From assembly GCA_002427975.1 (NCBI GenBank), contig DIZT01000130.1, positions 3,008-15,259 on the forward strand: a stretch of DNA of 12,252 bases, in the 5' to 3' direction. Source of the DNA: Micrococcaceae bacterium UBA6021 (GTDB lineage: Bacteria; Actinomycetota; Actinomycetes; Actinomycetales; Micrococcaceae). Numbering within the stretch: the first letter of the stretch is position 1; every line of letters begins with the position of its first letter. A model generated the notes under the pieces. The model did not search any database. It was not told where the DNA came from and was given only the letters and a program-made list of their open reading frames with translations. The translations under genes were made by a program, and so were the position numbers. Below are positions 4,590-11,290 of this stretch, piece after piece.

Positions 4590-5699
4590 ATGCAGAAATC
4601 TCATGGCTTTGCAGCGCCCGGCTATGAAGGTGTCTTGGATCTGTTCGAGGACCTTCTCACCGCCGATCCGCAATACAGCGCCCAGTTGGCCGCCTACCGG
4701 GACGGCGTCAAGATAGTGGACCTGTTTGGCGGGCCCCACGTCACAGCCGACTCCATTACCGGGGCGTATTCAGTCTCCAAAGGCGCGGCGGCCATGGTGA
4801 TTTCCCTGCTCGTCCAGGATGGTCTGCTTGACCTTGACCGGACAGTGGCGCACTACTGGCCCGAATTCGGTGTCCACGGCAAGGACCGGCTGCTGTTGCG
4901 TGAAGCCCTGTCCCATCAGGCCGGTCTCCTGGGTGTCGAAGGTGGTTTCGCATTGGACGAATTCACCACTTCCCAGGCCGCGTCAAGGTTGGCCTCGGAG
5001 AAGCCGGCATGGCGTCCCGGGAGTTGTTTCGGATACCACGCGCTGACCATCGGAATCATCATGGAGGAACTCTGCCGGCGGGTCACAGGAACCAGCCTGC
5101 AGAGCCTCTATGACCACCGCATCCGCACGGCCTACGGCATCGACTTTTTCCTGGGACTGCAGGAAGAGCTGGAGCCGCGCTACCGTGACGTCCTCTACGA
5201 TGTTGATCCCCCGCAGCCATGGCTGGATCCCCTGAGCCTGGCCGGGCTCAACAGCAACGCTGCAGTCGGCTCCATCATGGAACTTCCCAATCACAGGACC
5301 GTTCGCGCCGCGGGGATGAGTGCCGCCGGCGGCGTAGGTACGGCGGAGGGCCTGGCCAGGCTGTACGCCGGGGCCATAACCGGTGTGGACGGCAGGGCCC
5401 CCTTGTTGACCCATGAGACAGTCAGGGTGATGTCCCAGGAGCAGGTGTGGGGCTTGGACCGCGTGTCCGGACTGGACAACGCCTTTGCCGTGGTCTTTAT
5501 GAAGCCGCACATGTCGCGGAATTTCGGCAGCCACCGCGCTTTTGGCCACGAGGGCGCAAACGCTGCCCTGGGATTCGCCGATCCTGCCTACGGTCTCGGT
5601 TTCGGATACATCCCGCAGCGGGCGGAGGACGGACGCACGCCGGGAAAGGCGCATCGGCTGGCTGCGGAGGTCCGGCGGGCGGCGTCGGCCTTGTCGTAG
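4590..5699 (+). CDS. Serine hydrolase, beta-lactamase/esterase (class C-like) fold
   Basis: This 369-aa protein has the penicillin-binding/beta-lactamase-related layout: nucleophile motif S61-V-S-K64 in GAYSVSKGAAAMVISLLVQD, the LLLREALSHQAGL segment (101-113) typical of the family, a Y149-H-A motif in FGYHALTIGIIMEELCRRVTG as the YxN/YxL equivalent, and H320-E-G in FGHEGANAALGFADP in place of KTG. This combination is more typical of EstB-like esterases and D-aminopeptidase relatives than of true beta-lactamases, so the substrate cannot be given. No signal peptide is present, so it is probably cytoplasmic. ATG 4590 begins the frame and has a leaderless-type -10 in front. It ends 27 bases before the FUSC gene start, so the two may be cotranscribed, although FUSC also has its own -10-like box. 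Confidence 0.88.
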   Translation: MQKSHGFAAPGYEGVLDLFEDLLTADPQYSAQLAAYRDGVKIVDLFGGPHVTADSITGAYSVSKGAAAMVISLLVQDGLLDLDRTVAHYWPEFGVHGKDRLLLREALSHQAGLLGVEGGFALDEFTTSQAASRLASEKPAWRPGSCFGYHALTIGIIMEELCRRVTGTSLQSLYDHRIRTAYGIDFFLGLQEELEPRYRDVLYDVDPPQPWLDPLSLAGLNSNAAVGSIMELPNHRTVRAAGMSAAGGVGTAEGLARLYAGAITGVDGRAPLLTHETVRVMSQEQVWGLDRVSGLDNAFAVVFMKPHMSRNFGSHRAFGHEGANAALGFADPAYGLGFGYIPQRAEDGRTPGKAHRLAAEVRRAASALS

Positions 5700-5713
5700 C
5701 ACACGGCTGCACC

Positions 5714-5719
5714 TAGGGT
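5714..5719 (+). promoter_or_regulatory. Possible -10 box before the FUSC gene
   Basis: TAGGGT lies at -13 to -8 before ATG 5727. It suggests a leaderless transcript and argues against GTG 5718 as the start, because that codon would fall within the promoter. GGTGGGG 3 bases before the ATG is a competing weak Shine-Dalgarno. Confidence 0.3.
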
Positions 5720-5726
5720 GGGGCGG

Positions 5727-6845
5727 ATGGGTGACACTCAAGCGCAGCCGCGGCGCCGGCGCGCCATGGGGTCCCGCCTGCTGAAAAATTCGGTGGCTGG
5801 TTTCTCGTCCGCATTCACGGGACAGCGCCTGCAGCTGGCAGCGAAAGCAGCACTGGCTGCCGGCCTCGCTTTCGCCGTTGCTCCCCTGATGCCGGGATCC
5901 GCTGCCGAGTATCCGTACTACGCGCCGCTCGGCGCACTCGTGTCCATGTACCACAACGTGGCCGGATCCTTCCGGCATGGTCTGCAGGCGCTGGTGGGCC
6001 TCGTGCTGGGTATCGGGCTCGCCTTTGCGCTGGTAGGTATCGGCCATCCGTCACCGCTGACGGTCGCGGTCTTTATGGGAATCGGGGTTCTACTCGGCGG
6101 CCTCCCCCGGATCGGCTCCGGCAGCGATTGGATTCCGACGGCGGCCCTGCTGGTTCTGCTGGTGGGTGGAAGCAACCGGGACGACTTTTCCTTTGGCTAC
6201 CTCATTCAGATGGGCGTCGGAGTCGCGGTGGGCATAGCCGTCAACTTCCTGGTCTTTCCTCCGCTGCACTTCAATGCGGCAGCCACCAGCCTAGGCAAAC
6301 TCCGGCTGGCCCTTGGGCGGCAACTGACCGACATGGGAGCTGCCCTCACTGAAGAGTGGCCTCCCGAGCATGAGGACTGGTCCCGCCGATCGACCGTGCT
6401 GGCCGAATCAGCCGGCACGGTCCGTCATCTCGTCCAGGAGGCTGACGCGAGCCGACGTGCCAATCCGCGCCGGCGCCTCCATCCGCGGGATGTGGATCTC
6501 GACTACCGCAACCTCCGCGAGCTCGAGCGGGTGACGTTCCACATCCAGGACGTGACAGAAGTGCTGTCCGATGTCATCTGGACGGACGACGCACCCTACA
6601 CGGTGCGTCTCAAAGACAGTGCGCCGCTGGCAGCAGCCATGGACGCCACCGGTGAACTCCTGGCGTCGTTCGACGGCGGGGATGAGGTAGAACAGCGCCG
6701 GCTGTTGGCCGCCGCGAAGTCAGCGGTGGAGGCTGGCATGGCAGCGGTTGCGGTGCGGGCCCAGGCAGATTCGGCCGTGACAGCATCAGAGTCCATCCTC
6801 CTGAGCCTGCACCGCATACTCCGGGCCGTGCGGCCGGCGTCCTAG
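5727..6845 (+). CDS. FUSC family membrane protein
   Basis: This is a protein of about 372 aa with a basic N-terminus (QAQPRRRRAMGSRLL), a membrane half and a soluble C-terminal half. Hydrophobic helices fall at about 37-56, 63-78, 85-104, 108-126, 136-148 and 157-178. The family-typical segment YYAPLGALVSMYHNVAGSFR appears at 64-83, and the fifth and sixth helices end in NFLVFPPLHF. The cytosolic part (about 185-372) is helical and charged. FUSC/aromatic-acid-exporter-like proteins are half-size relatives of the fusaric acid resistance and AaeB efflux proteins; the transported compound is unknown. ATG 5727 is preferred over GTG 5718. The stop codon overlaps that of the convergent MaoC gene by 4 bases. 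Confidence 0.85.
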   Translation: MGDTQAQPRRRRAMGSRLLKNSVAGFSSAFTGQRLQLAAKAALAAGLAFAVAPLMPGSAAEYPYYAPLGALVSMYHNVAGSFRHGLQALVGLVLGIGLAFALVGIGHPSPLTVAVFMGIGVLLGGLPRIGSGSDWIPTAALLVLLVGGSNRDDFSFGYLIQMGVGVAVGIAVNFLVFPPLHFNAAATSLGKLRLALGRQLTDMGAALTEEWPPEHEDWSRRSTVLAESAGTVRHLVQEADASRRANPRRRLHPRDVDLDYRNLRELERVTFHIQDVTEVLSDVIWTDDAPYTVRLKDSAPLAAAMDATGELLASFDGGDEVEQRRLLAAAKSAVEAGMAAVAVRAQADSAVTASESILLSLHRILRAVRPAS

Positions 6846-7768
6846 ACTGCTGAGTCCTGGAGCGGCGCCACGGAGCCGCTGAAGTGCCGGCGGCCGGAGT
6901 GGGGGTTCCATGCCACAAAATCGGACCGCAGCCACCCATCGCCGGACGCCTGCTCCGCAGTGATCTCCAAGGCAACCCGGGCCGGCAGGAACACCGGCGC
7001 CTCGAAGGTGACATCCCAGCTGAAGGTTTCGCCCTTCGCCGGCCCAACATCGGCGAGAGCCCTTGATGCAAGGTACATGCCGTGGGCGATCGATCGCCGC
7101 ATGCCCAGCGCTTTGGCCGAGAGCACGCTCAGGTGGATCGGGTTGAAGTCGCCTGAAACGGAGGCATACGCCCGCCCCGTGTCGACTCCCAGATGCCAAA
7201 TTGCCGTGGGGTCCGGCGGCGTGAAATCTGTCAGGCCGGTGGGCGGAGTCGGCTTATCGATGCCGGGGAGGAAGACACCCTTGGCCAGGTACGTGGAACG
7301 CCCGGTCCATTTGATGTCCGGCGTCCCCGCGCCCCGGATCTCGGCGATAACGTCCAGTTGTGTGCCGGCCCGGTGCCCCCGGAGGTTTTCCACCCTGGCC
7401 TCGATGTCCAGTGGTTCGGTGAAGAGGACCGGCGACCGCTGCTCGACATGGTTGCTGAGGTGGATCATGCCCAGGAGCGGCAGGGGAAAATCGTCACGGT
7501 TCATAACGCTCATGGCGAGCGGGAATGCCAGCGCGTGGAGGTAGCCGGCCGGCAAGGTGTCCCTGGCAGTGAGCCCGATGAGGTGCTGGTATGCGGTGAG
7601 GTTGCCGACGTCGGCCGTTACGGAGCGCACCTCATGGCCGGTGGCCGGCAGGCTTGAACCATTGTGGGTTCCGAGCACCCGGCGGCGCGCCGCCTGTGCG
7701 GCGGCATTGACGTACAGCTTGGAGAGCGACGGCATCTCCCCCAGAATCAGCGGTTGGACCGTACTCAT
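6842..7768 (-). CDS. MaoC-family (R)-3-hydroxyacyl-thioester dehydratase, HtdX-like
   Basis: This 308-aa protein has the double-hotdog layout. The C-terminal hotdog carries the hydratase-2 motif YASVSGDFNPIHLSVLSAKA with catalytic D207 and H212, followed by HGMYLASRAL (229-238). The N-terminal hotdog (about 40-165) is degenerate and probably contributes to the acyl-binding tunnel. Family chemistry is reversible hydration of trans-2-enoyl-CoA or -ACP to the (R)-3-hydroxyacyl form. It is the last gene of a leftward operon after the thiolase and the FabG4-like reductase; its ATG overlaps the reductase stop by 4 bases (7765-7768). The order matches M. tuberculosis htdX (Rv0241c) next to fabG4 (Rv0242c). 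Chain-length preference and CoA versus ACP use are not visible. Confidence 0.92.
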   Translation of the reverse strand: MSTVQPLILGEMPSLSKLYVNAAAQAARRRVLGTHNGSSLPATGHEVRSVTADVGNLTAYQHLIGLTARDTLPAGYLHALAFPLAMSVMNRDDFPLPLLGMIHLSNHVEQRSPVLFTEPLDIEARVENLRGHRAGTQLDVIAEIRGAGTPDIKWTGRSTYLAKGVFLPGIDKPTPPTGLTDFTPPDPTAIWHLGVDTGRAYASVSGDFNPIHLSVLSAKALGMRRSIAHGMYLASRALADVGPAKGETFSWDVTFEAPVFLPARVALEITAEQASGDGWLRSDFVAWNPHSGRRHFSGSVAPLQDSAV

Positions 7769-9105
7769 GCCCCCACCAGGTTCTGCCCGCAGACCCGCAG
7801 CACATCCCCGTTAATGCCACCGGCGGCGTCGCTCGCCAGGAAGGCAATGGCCTCCGCGACGTCGGACGGTTGGCCTCCCTGCTGCAGGGAGTTCAGCCGC
7901 CGGCCCACCTCGCGGACGGCAAACGGGATCCGTGCAGTCATGTCTGTTTCGATGAAGCCGGGTGCCACCGCGTTGATGGTGCCTCCGTGCCCGGCCAGAC
8001 CGGGCGCCGAAGCGCGCACCATACCCATCACCCCGCTCTTGGACGCAGCGTAGTTCGTCTGTCCGCGGTTGCCCGCTATGCCGCTGGTGGACGCAACCGA
8101 AACAATCCGTGGTGAATCGCGGAAGTGCTCAGAGGCGAGGAGCGCCTCGTTGATTCTGAGCTGGGCAGCAATGTTGATGTTGAGGACGGAGCTCCAGCGG
8201 GCGTGGTCCATATTGGCCAGCAGCTTGTCCCGGGTAATGCCGGCGTTGTGGATGACGATGTCCAGACGGCCGTGACGCTGGACGGCGTGGTCGATGATCC
8301 GCTGGCCGGCATTTTCGGTGCTGATATCCAGTTGCAGCGCCGTGCCGCGGACTTCGTTGGCGACAGCAGCCAAGTGGTCCCCCGCTCCAGGGATGTCCAC
8401 CAGGACCAGGGTGGCCCCGTCCCGGTGGAGGGTCCGCGCAATGGCCGCACCGATACCGCGGGCGGCACCAGTGACCACGGCAACTTTTCCGGCGAGAGGT
8501 TTCTCGAAGTCGCCCGGCAGGTGGCCTTCCGCAGACGAGACAGTCAGGAACTGGCCGTCCACGAATGCCGACCGGCCGGACAGAAAGAACCGCAGTGCGG
8601 CAAGGGCGCTGGGGGCGGTGCTCTGGACGCCGTCGGCCAGGAGGATGCCGTTCGCTGTTGCGCCGGCCCGCAGTTCCTTGGCAAGGGACCGCAGGAAACC
8701 ATCCACGCCCTGGCGTGCAGCGGCCTGCGCAGGGGACGGGCTTTCGGCGGCAGGCCGGGAGATGGTGACGACGCGGGCGTTCGGGCCCAGATCACGCAGG
8801 GAGGACGCCGCGGACAGCACAGGCTTTTCAAGGTCTTCGGGCCGGGAGAGCTCATCCAGGACCAGAATGATCGCGCCAAGCTTCTCGCGGGGCACGGCGT
8901 GGCGCCGGACGTCCAGGTCCCAGGACAACAACGTGGCAGCCAGTTCGTCGGCTCCCGCGGTGTTGCCTTGGACCAGGACGGGGCCGTTGGTCAGGGGCTG
9001 CCCCGGCTTGTAGCGTCGCAGCAGCGCAGGCTGGGGCAGGCCCAGCCGCTTGGCGATGTTCTTGCCCAGACCCTGGTTGACCAGGGTGGTGTATTTATCC
9101 GTCAT
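7765..9105 (-). CDS. fabG: Two-domain 3-ketoacyl reductase / (R)-3-hydroxyacyl dehydrogenase, FabG4-like
   Basis: This 446-aa high-molecular-weight FabG has a degenerate N-terminal Rossmann-like domain (about 1-195, no nucleotide motif) and a full C-terminal short-chain dehydrogenase (about 200-446). The C-terminal domain shows TGAARGIG (212-219), HNAG (286-289), catalytic S339, Y352 and K356 in TSGIAGNRGQTNYAASK, and the family's PGFIETDMT. FabG4 of M. tuberculosis (Rv0242c) has this two-domain build and reportedly prefers NADH and CoA substrates. Here it would interconvert (R)-3-hydroxyacyl- and 3-ketoacyl-CoA. ATG 9105 has AGGGG 6 bases upstream. It lies 9 bases after the thiolase gene and overlaps the MaoC gene by 4 bases, so the three genes form a tight operon. 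A separate fatty-acid-synthesis FabG should exist elsewhere in the genome. Confidence 0.94.
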   Translation of the reverse strand: MTDKYTTLVNQGLGKNIAKRLGLPQPALLRRYKPGQPLTNGPVLVQGNTAGADELAATLLSWDLDVRRHAVPREKLGAIILVLDELSRPEDLEKPVLSAASSLRDLGPNARVVTISRPAAESPSPAQAAARQGVDGFLRSLAKELRAGATANGILLADGVQSTAPSALAALRFFLSGRSAFVDGQFLTVSSAEGHLPGDFEKPLAGKVAVVTGAARGIGAAIARTLHRDGATLVLVDIPGAGDHLAAVANEVRGTALQLDISTENAGQRIIDHAVQRHGRLDIVIHNAGITRDKLLANMDHARWSSVLNINIAAQLRINEALLASEHFRDSPRIVSVASTSGIAGNRGQTNYAASKSGVMGMVRASAPGLAGHGGTINAVAPGFIETDMTARIPFAVREVGRRLNSLQQGGQPSDVAEAIAFLASDAAGGINGDVLRVCGQNLVGA

Positions 9106-9114
9106 CCGGTGCCC

Positions 9115-10482
9115 CTAGAGTGCTTCGAGAATTGCGACGACGCCCTGGCCGCCGGCGGCGCAGATGGAGATCAGTCCGCGTGCGGGCCTTCCGTCAACGG
9201 TGCCTTTGGCCTGCAGCATCTTGGCCAGCGAGGCGACGATGCGTCCGCCGGTGGCTGCGAACGGGTGGCCTGCGGCCAGGGAGGAGCCGTTGACGTTCAG
9301 CTTGGTGCGGTCGATACTGCCGAAGGCGCCGTCAAGTCCCAGCCGGGTGCGGCCGAACTCTTCATCTTCCCAGGCGGCCAGTGTGCTCAGGACAGTCCCG
9401 GCGAAGGCTTCATGGATCTCAAAGAAGTCGAAGTCGTCCAGCGTCAGTCCGTTGCGGGCCAACAGCCTCGGGACCGCGAACGCGGGAGCCATCAGCAGAC
9501 CGTCCTTGCCGTGGACGAAGTCGACGGCGGCAGCTTCACCATCCACTACGGTGGCGAGCTTCGGCAGGTCGTGGGCGTCAGCCCAGTCTTCGGACGCCAG
9601 CAGGACCGTGGACGCGCCGTCGGTCAGCGGTGTGGAGTTTCCCGCCGTCATGGTGGCCTCGGCGCCCAGGTTCTTCCCGAAGACGGGCTTGAGTGTAGCC
9701 AGCTTCTCCAGCGTGGTGTCCGCCCTCAGGTTGGAGTCCCTTGCGAGGCCGCGGTACGGCGTCAGGAGGTCATCGAAAAAGCCTGCGTCGTACGCGGCGG
9801 CAAGATTGCGGTGGCTGTTGAAAGCCAACTCATCCTGCGCCTCGCGCGATATATTCCACTGCGCGGTGGTCAGCGCCTGGTGCTCGCCCATGGACAGCCC
9901 GGTGCGTGGCTCCCCCGTGCTCGGAGCGTCAGGGGCCAGGTCCTTGGGCCGCAGCCGGCTGAGCACCTGCAGGCGCTGGGGAAGGGTCTTGGCGCGGTTG
10001 AGGTCCAGGAGCACTTCGCGGAGGCCTTCACTGACGGCAATGGGGGCATCTGACGCCGAATCCACACCGCCCGCGATCGCGGAATCGATCTGGCCCAGCT
10101 TGATCTTGTTGGCCAGGCCCAGGACCGTCTCCAGGCCGGTGGCGCACGCCTGCTGCAGGTCGTAGGCGGGAGTCTCCGCCGACAACGCTGAACCCAGGAC
10201 TGCCTCGCGGGTGAGGTTGAAGTCGCGGGAGTGCTTAAGCACGGCCCCGGCGGCCACCTCGCCGATCCGCTCTTCCTGGAGGCCAAACCTGGCAATAAGG
10301 CCGTCCAGCGCGGCTGTGAGCATGTCCTGGTTGGACGACTTCGTGTAAGCGCCGCCGGAACGGGCAAACGGGATCCTGTTACCGCCCACAATCACGGCCC
10401 CGCGGACTGGACGCGCCGCGCCGGAAGTCGTGGGGCTGGCGAATTCGTGGGGTCCGTTGTTGGACTGTCCATTGACGGACAT
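9115..10482 (-). CDS. fadA: Acetyl-CoA C-acyltransferase (thiolase), FadA2/FadI-like
   Basis: This 455-aa thiolase has the nucleophile C113 in LQQACATGLETVLGL, H357 in EIHEAFAGTV, H406 in AAGHPFAATGGR and the second active-site C441 in SICAAGGQGVVAIL. HEAF in place of the usual NEAF is typical of the FadI/trifunctional-beta branch, which handles longer chains, so 3-ketoacyl-CoA thiolysis is more likely than acetoacetyl-CoA synthesis alone. The N-terminal 25 residues are a low-complexity extension. ATG 10482 is preceded by a strong AAGAGGAG site (spacing 6). It is the first gene of the leftward thiolase-reductase-dehydratase operon, and its promoter lies in the palindromic operator shared with tetR. 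M. tuberculosis FadA2 (Rv0243) lies next to FabG4 in the same way, though in the opposite direction. Confidence 0.94.
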   Translation of the reverse strand: MSVNGQSNNGPHEFASPTTSGAARPVRGAVIVGGNRIPFARSGGAYTKSSNQDMLTAALDGLIARFGLQEERIGEVAAGAVLKHSRDFNLTREAVLGSALSAETPAYDLQQACATGLETVLGLANKIKLGQIDSAIAGGVDSASDAPIAVSEGLREVLLDLNRAKTLPQRLQVLSRLRPKDLAPDAPSTGEPRTGLSMGEHQALTTAQWNISREAQDELAFNSHRNLAAAYDAGFFDDLLTPYRGLARDSNLRADTTLEKLATLKPVFGKNLGAEATMTAGNSTPLTDGASTVLLASEDWADAHDLPKLATVVDGEAAAVDFVHGKDGLLMAPAFAVPRLLARNGLTLDDFDFFEIHEAFAGTVLSTLAAWEDEEFGRTRLGLDGAFGSIDRTKLNVNGSSLAAGHPFAATGGRIVASLAKMLQAKGTVDGRPARGLISICAAGGQGVVAILEAL

Positions 10483-10508
10483 GGGTGACTCCTCTTGATC
10501 TGCGACGG

Positions 10509-10537
10509 TTACCGATACCCAGCGTACCTGATACGCT
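10509..10537 (+). promoter_or_regulatory. Promoter of the tetR gene
   Basis: TTACCG (10509-10514) and TACGCT (10532-10537) are separated by 17 bp. TACGCT fits TANNNT and ends 7 bases before GTG 10545, so the message may be leaderless. The -10 lies wholly inside the right arm of the inverted repeat. Confidence 0.5.
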
Positions 10538-10545
10538 GGGTATCG
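10513..10545. promoter_or_regulatory. Palindromic operator, probable TetR binding site
   Basis: CGATACCCAGCGTA (10513-10526) and TACGCTGGGTATCG (10532-10545) are perfect 14-bp inverted arms around CCTGA. The site lies between the thiolase and tetR starts and contains the -10 boxes of both directions. Occupancy would block both promoters, which fits autoregulation by the adjacent TetR protein. No second copy of the site was seen before the acyl-CoA oxidase gene. Confidence 0.85.
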
Positions 10546-10549
10546 TGAA
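10521..10549 (-). promoter_or_regulatory. Promoter of the thiolase operon
   Basis: On the minus strand TTCACG (10549-10544, 4 of 6 to TTGACA) is followed after 17 bp by TACGCT (10526-10521). This -10 is the mirror image of the tetR -10. The start site would be near 10513, leaving about 30 nt of leader that contains AAGAGGAG. Confidence 0.5.
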
Positions 10550-11237
10550 CAACCTCCACTCAGAAGTCCCGACGCCGGCTGCCGGCGGAAGTGCCGACGG
10601 CCGTTCGGCCCGTTGGCAGAACCACCGGGAAGAGCGACGCCGGGAGCTCATCAAGTCCGCACGGCGGGCGGTCCACGCGCTGGGCAGTGATGCCTCCATG
10701 GAGGAGATTGCAGCGGCCGCCAGCACATCGAAGTCAGTCTTCTATCGCTATTTCGGCGACAAAGCCGGCCTGCAGCACGCCGTCGGCGAAGTTGTCCTCA
10801 GCCAGATGCAGCGCAAGATCCGCGAAGCGGCCCAAGGTGCCCAGACCCCACGGGAAGGGCTGCTGGCCATGATCTCGGCCTACCTCCAGATGGCGGAAAC
10901 CAGTCCCAACGTCTACAGCTTCGTCACCCGCTATCCACCAGTGGACGCGGACAGCCACCAGGGATCGGCGGCCATTTCCGGAGCCCTGGGCCATTTCTTC
11001 GATTCCATCGCGGAGATGATCGCCGCACCGATGCGGACCCACCTCGGCGACGGCAAGGAAGCGGTGATCGGCTACTGGCCCACAGCGGCGATCGGCCTGG
11101 TCCGAAATGCCGGCGAACAATGGCTCAGCACACCGGATTCGGCGGCGAAGCCGGACCAGGAAGCCATGGCCCGCCAGATTACGGCCTGGCTATGCGTGGG
11201 AATCGCCCCCGAGCTTAACCCCGCCAGCTCGCCATGA
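10545..11237 (+). CDS. TetR family transcriptional regulator
   Basis: This 230-aa regulator has the helix-turn-helix SMEEIAAAASTSKSVFYRYF at about 51-70 followed by GDKAGLQHAVGE, and a variable C-terminal ligand domain with the GYWPTAAIGLVRNAGEQWLS helix that forms dimer contacts in the family. A basic arm (NHREERRRELIKSARR) precedes the helix-turn-helix. GTG 10545 is chosen as the start because the longer in-frame GTG at 10485 would place the operator inside the gene and lacks a ribosome site, whereas a -10 box sits 7 bases before 10545. It is divergent from the thiolase operon and 53 bp upstream of the acyl-CoA oxidase gene. It probably senses an acyl-CoA or fatty acid and represses both arms; the ligand is inferred from context only. 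Confidence 0.9.
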   Translation: MNNLHSEVPTPAAGGSADGRSARWQNHREERRRELIKSARRAVHALGSDASMEEIAAAASTSKSVFYRYFGDKAGLQHAVGEVVLSQMQRKIREAAQGAQTPREGLLAMISAYLQMAETSPNVYSFVTRYPPVDADSHQGSAAISGALGHFFDSIAEMIAAPMRTHLGDGKEAVIGYWPTAAIGLVRNAGEQWLSTPDSAAKPDQEAMARQITAWLCVGIAPELNPASSP

Positions 11238-11290
11238 TTCCGCCACAACAACCCCCGACCCTCCTGTCAGCACCAACGAAGGACATTGAC

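Noticed and set aside
4983..6047. Minus-strand open frame of 354 codons over the serine hydrolase and FUSC genes
   Set aside because: It is antisense to two genes with family motifs and its translation has low-complexity His/Gln/Arg content.
8125..10053. Long plus-strand open frame (642 codons) across the reductase and thiolase genes
   Set aside because: It is antisense to two clearly recognisable enzymes with intact active-site motifs, its translation is Gly/Gln/Arg-rich without any known motif, and such open frames are expected opposite high-GC3 genes.
10485..10544. Upstream GTG (10485) as the tetR start
   Set aside because: It would put the palindromic operator and the tetR -10 box inside the coding region and has no ribosome site; GTG 10545 fits the promoter geometry.
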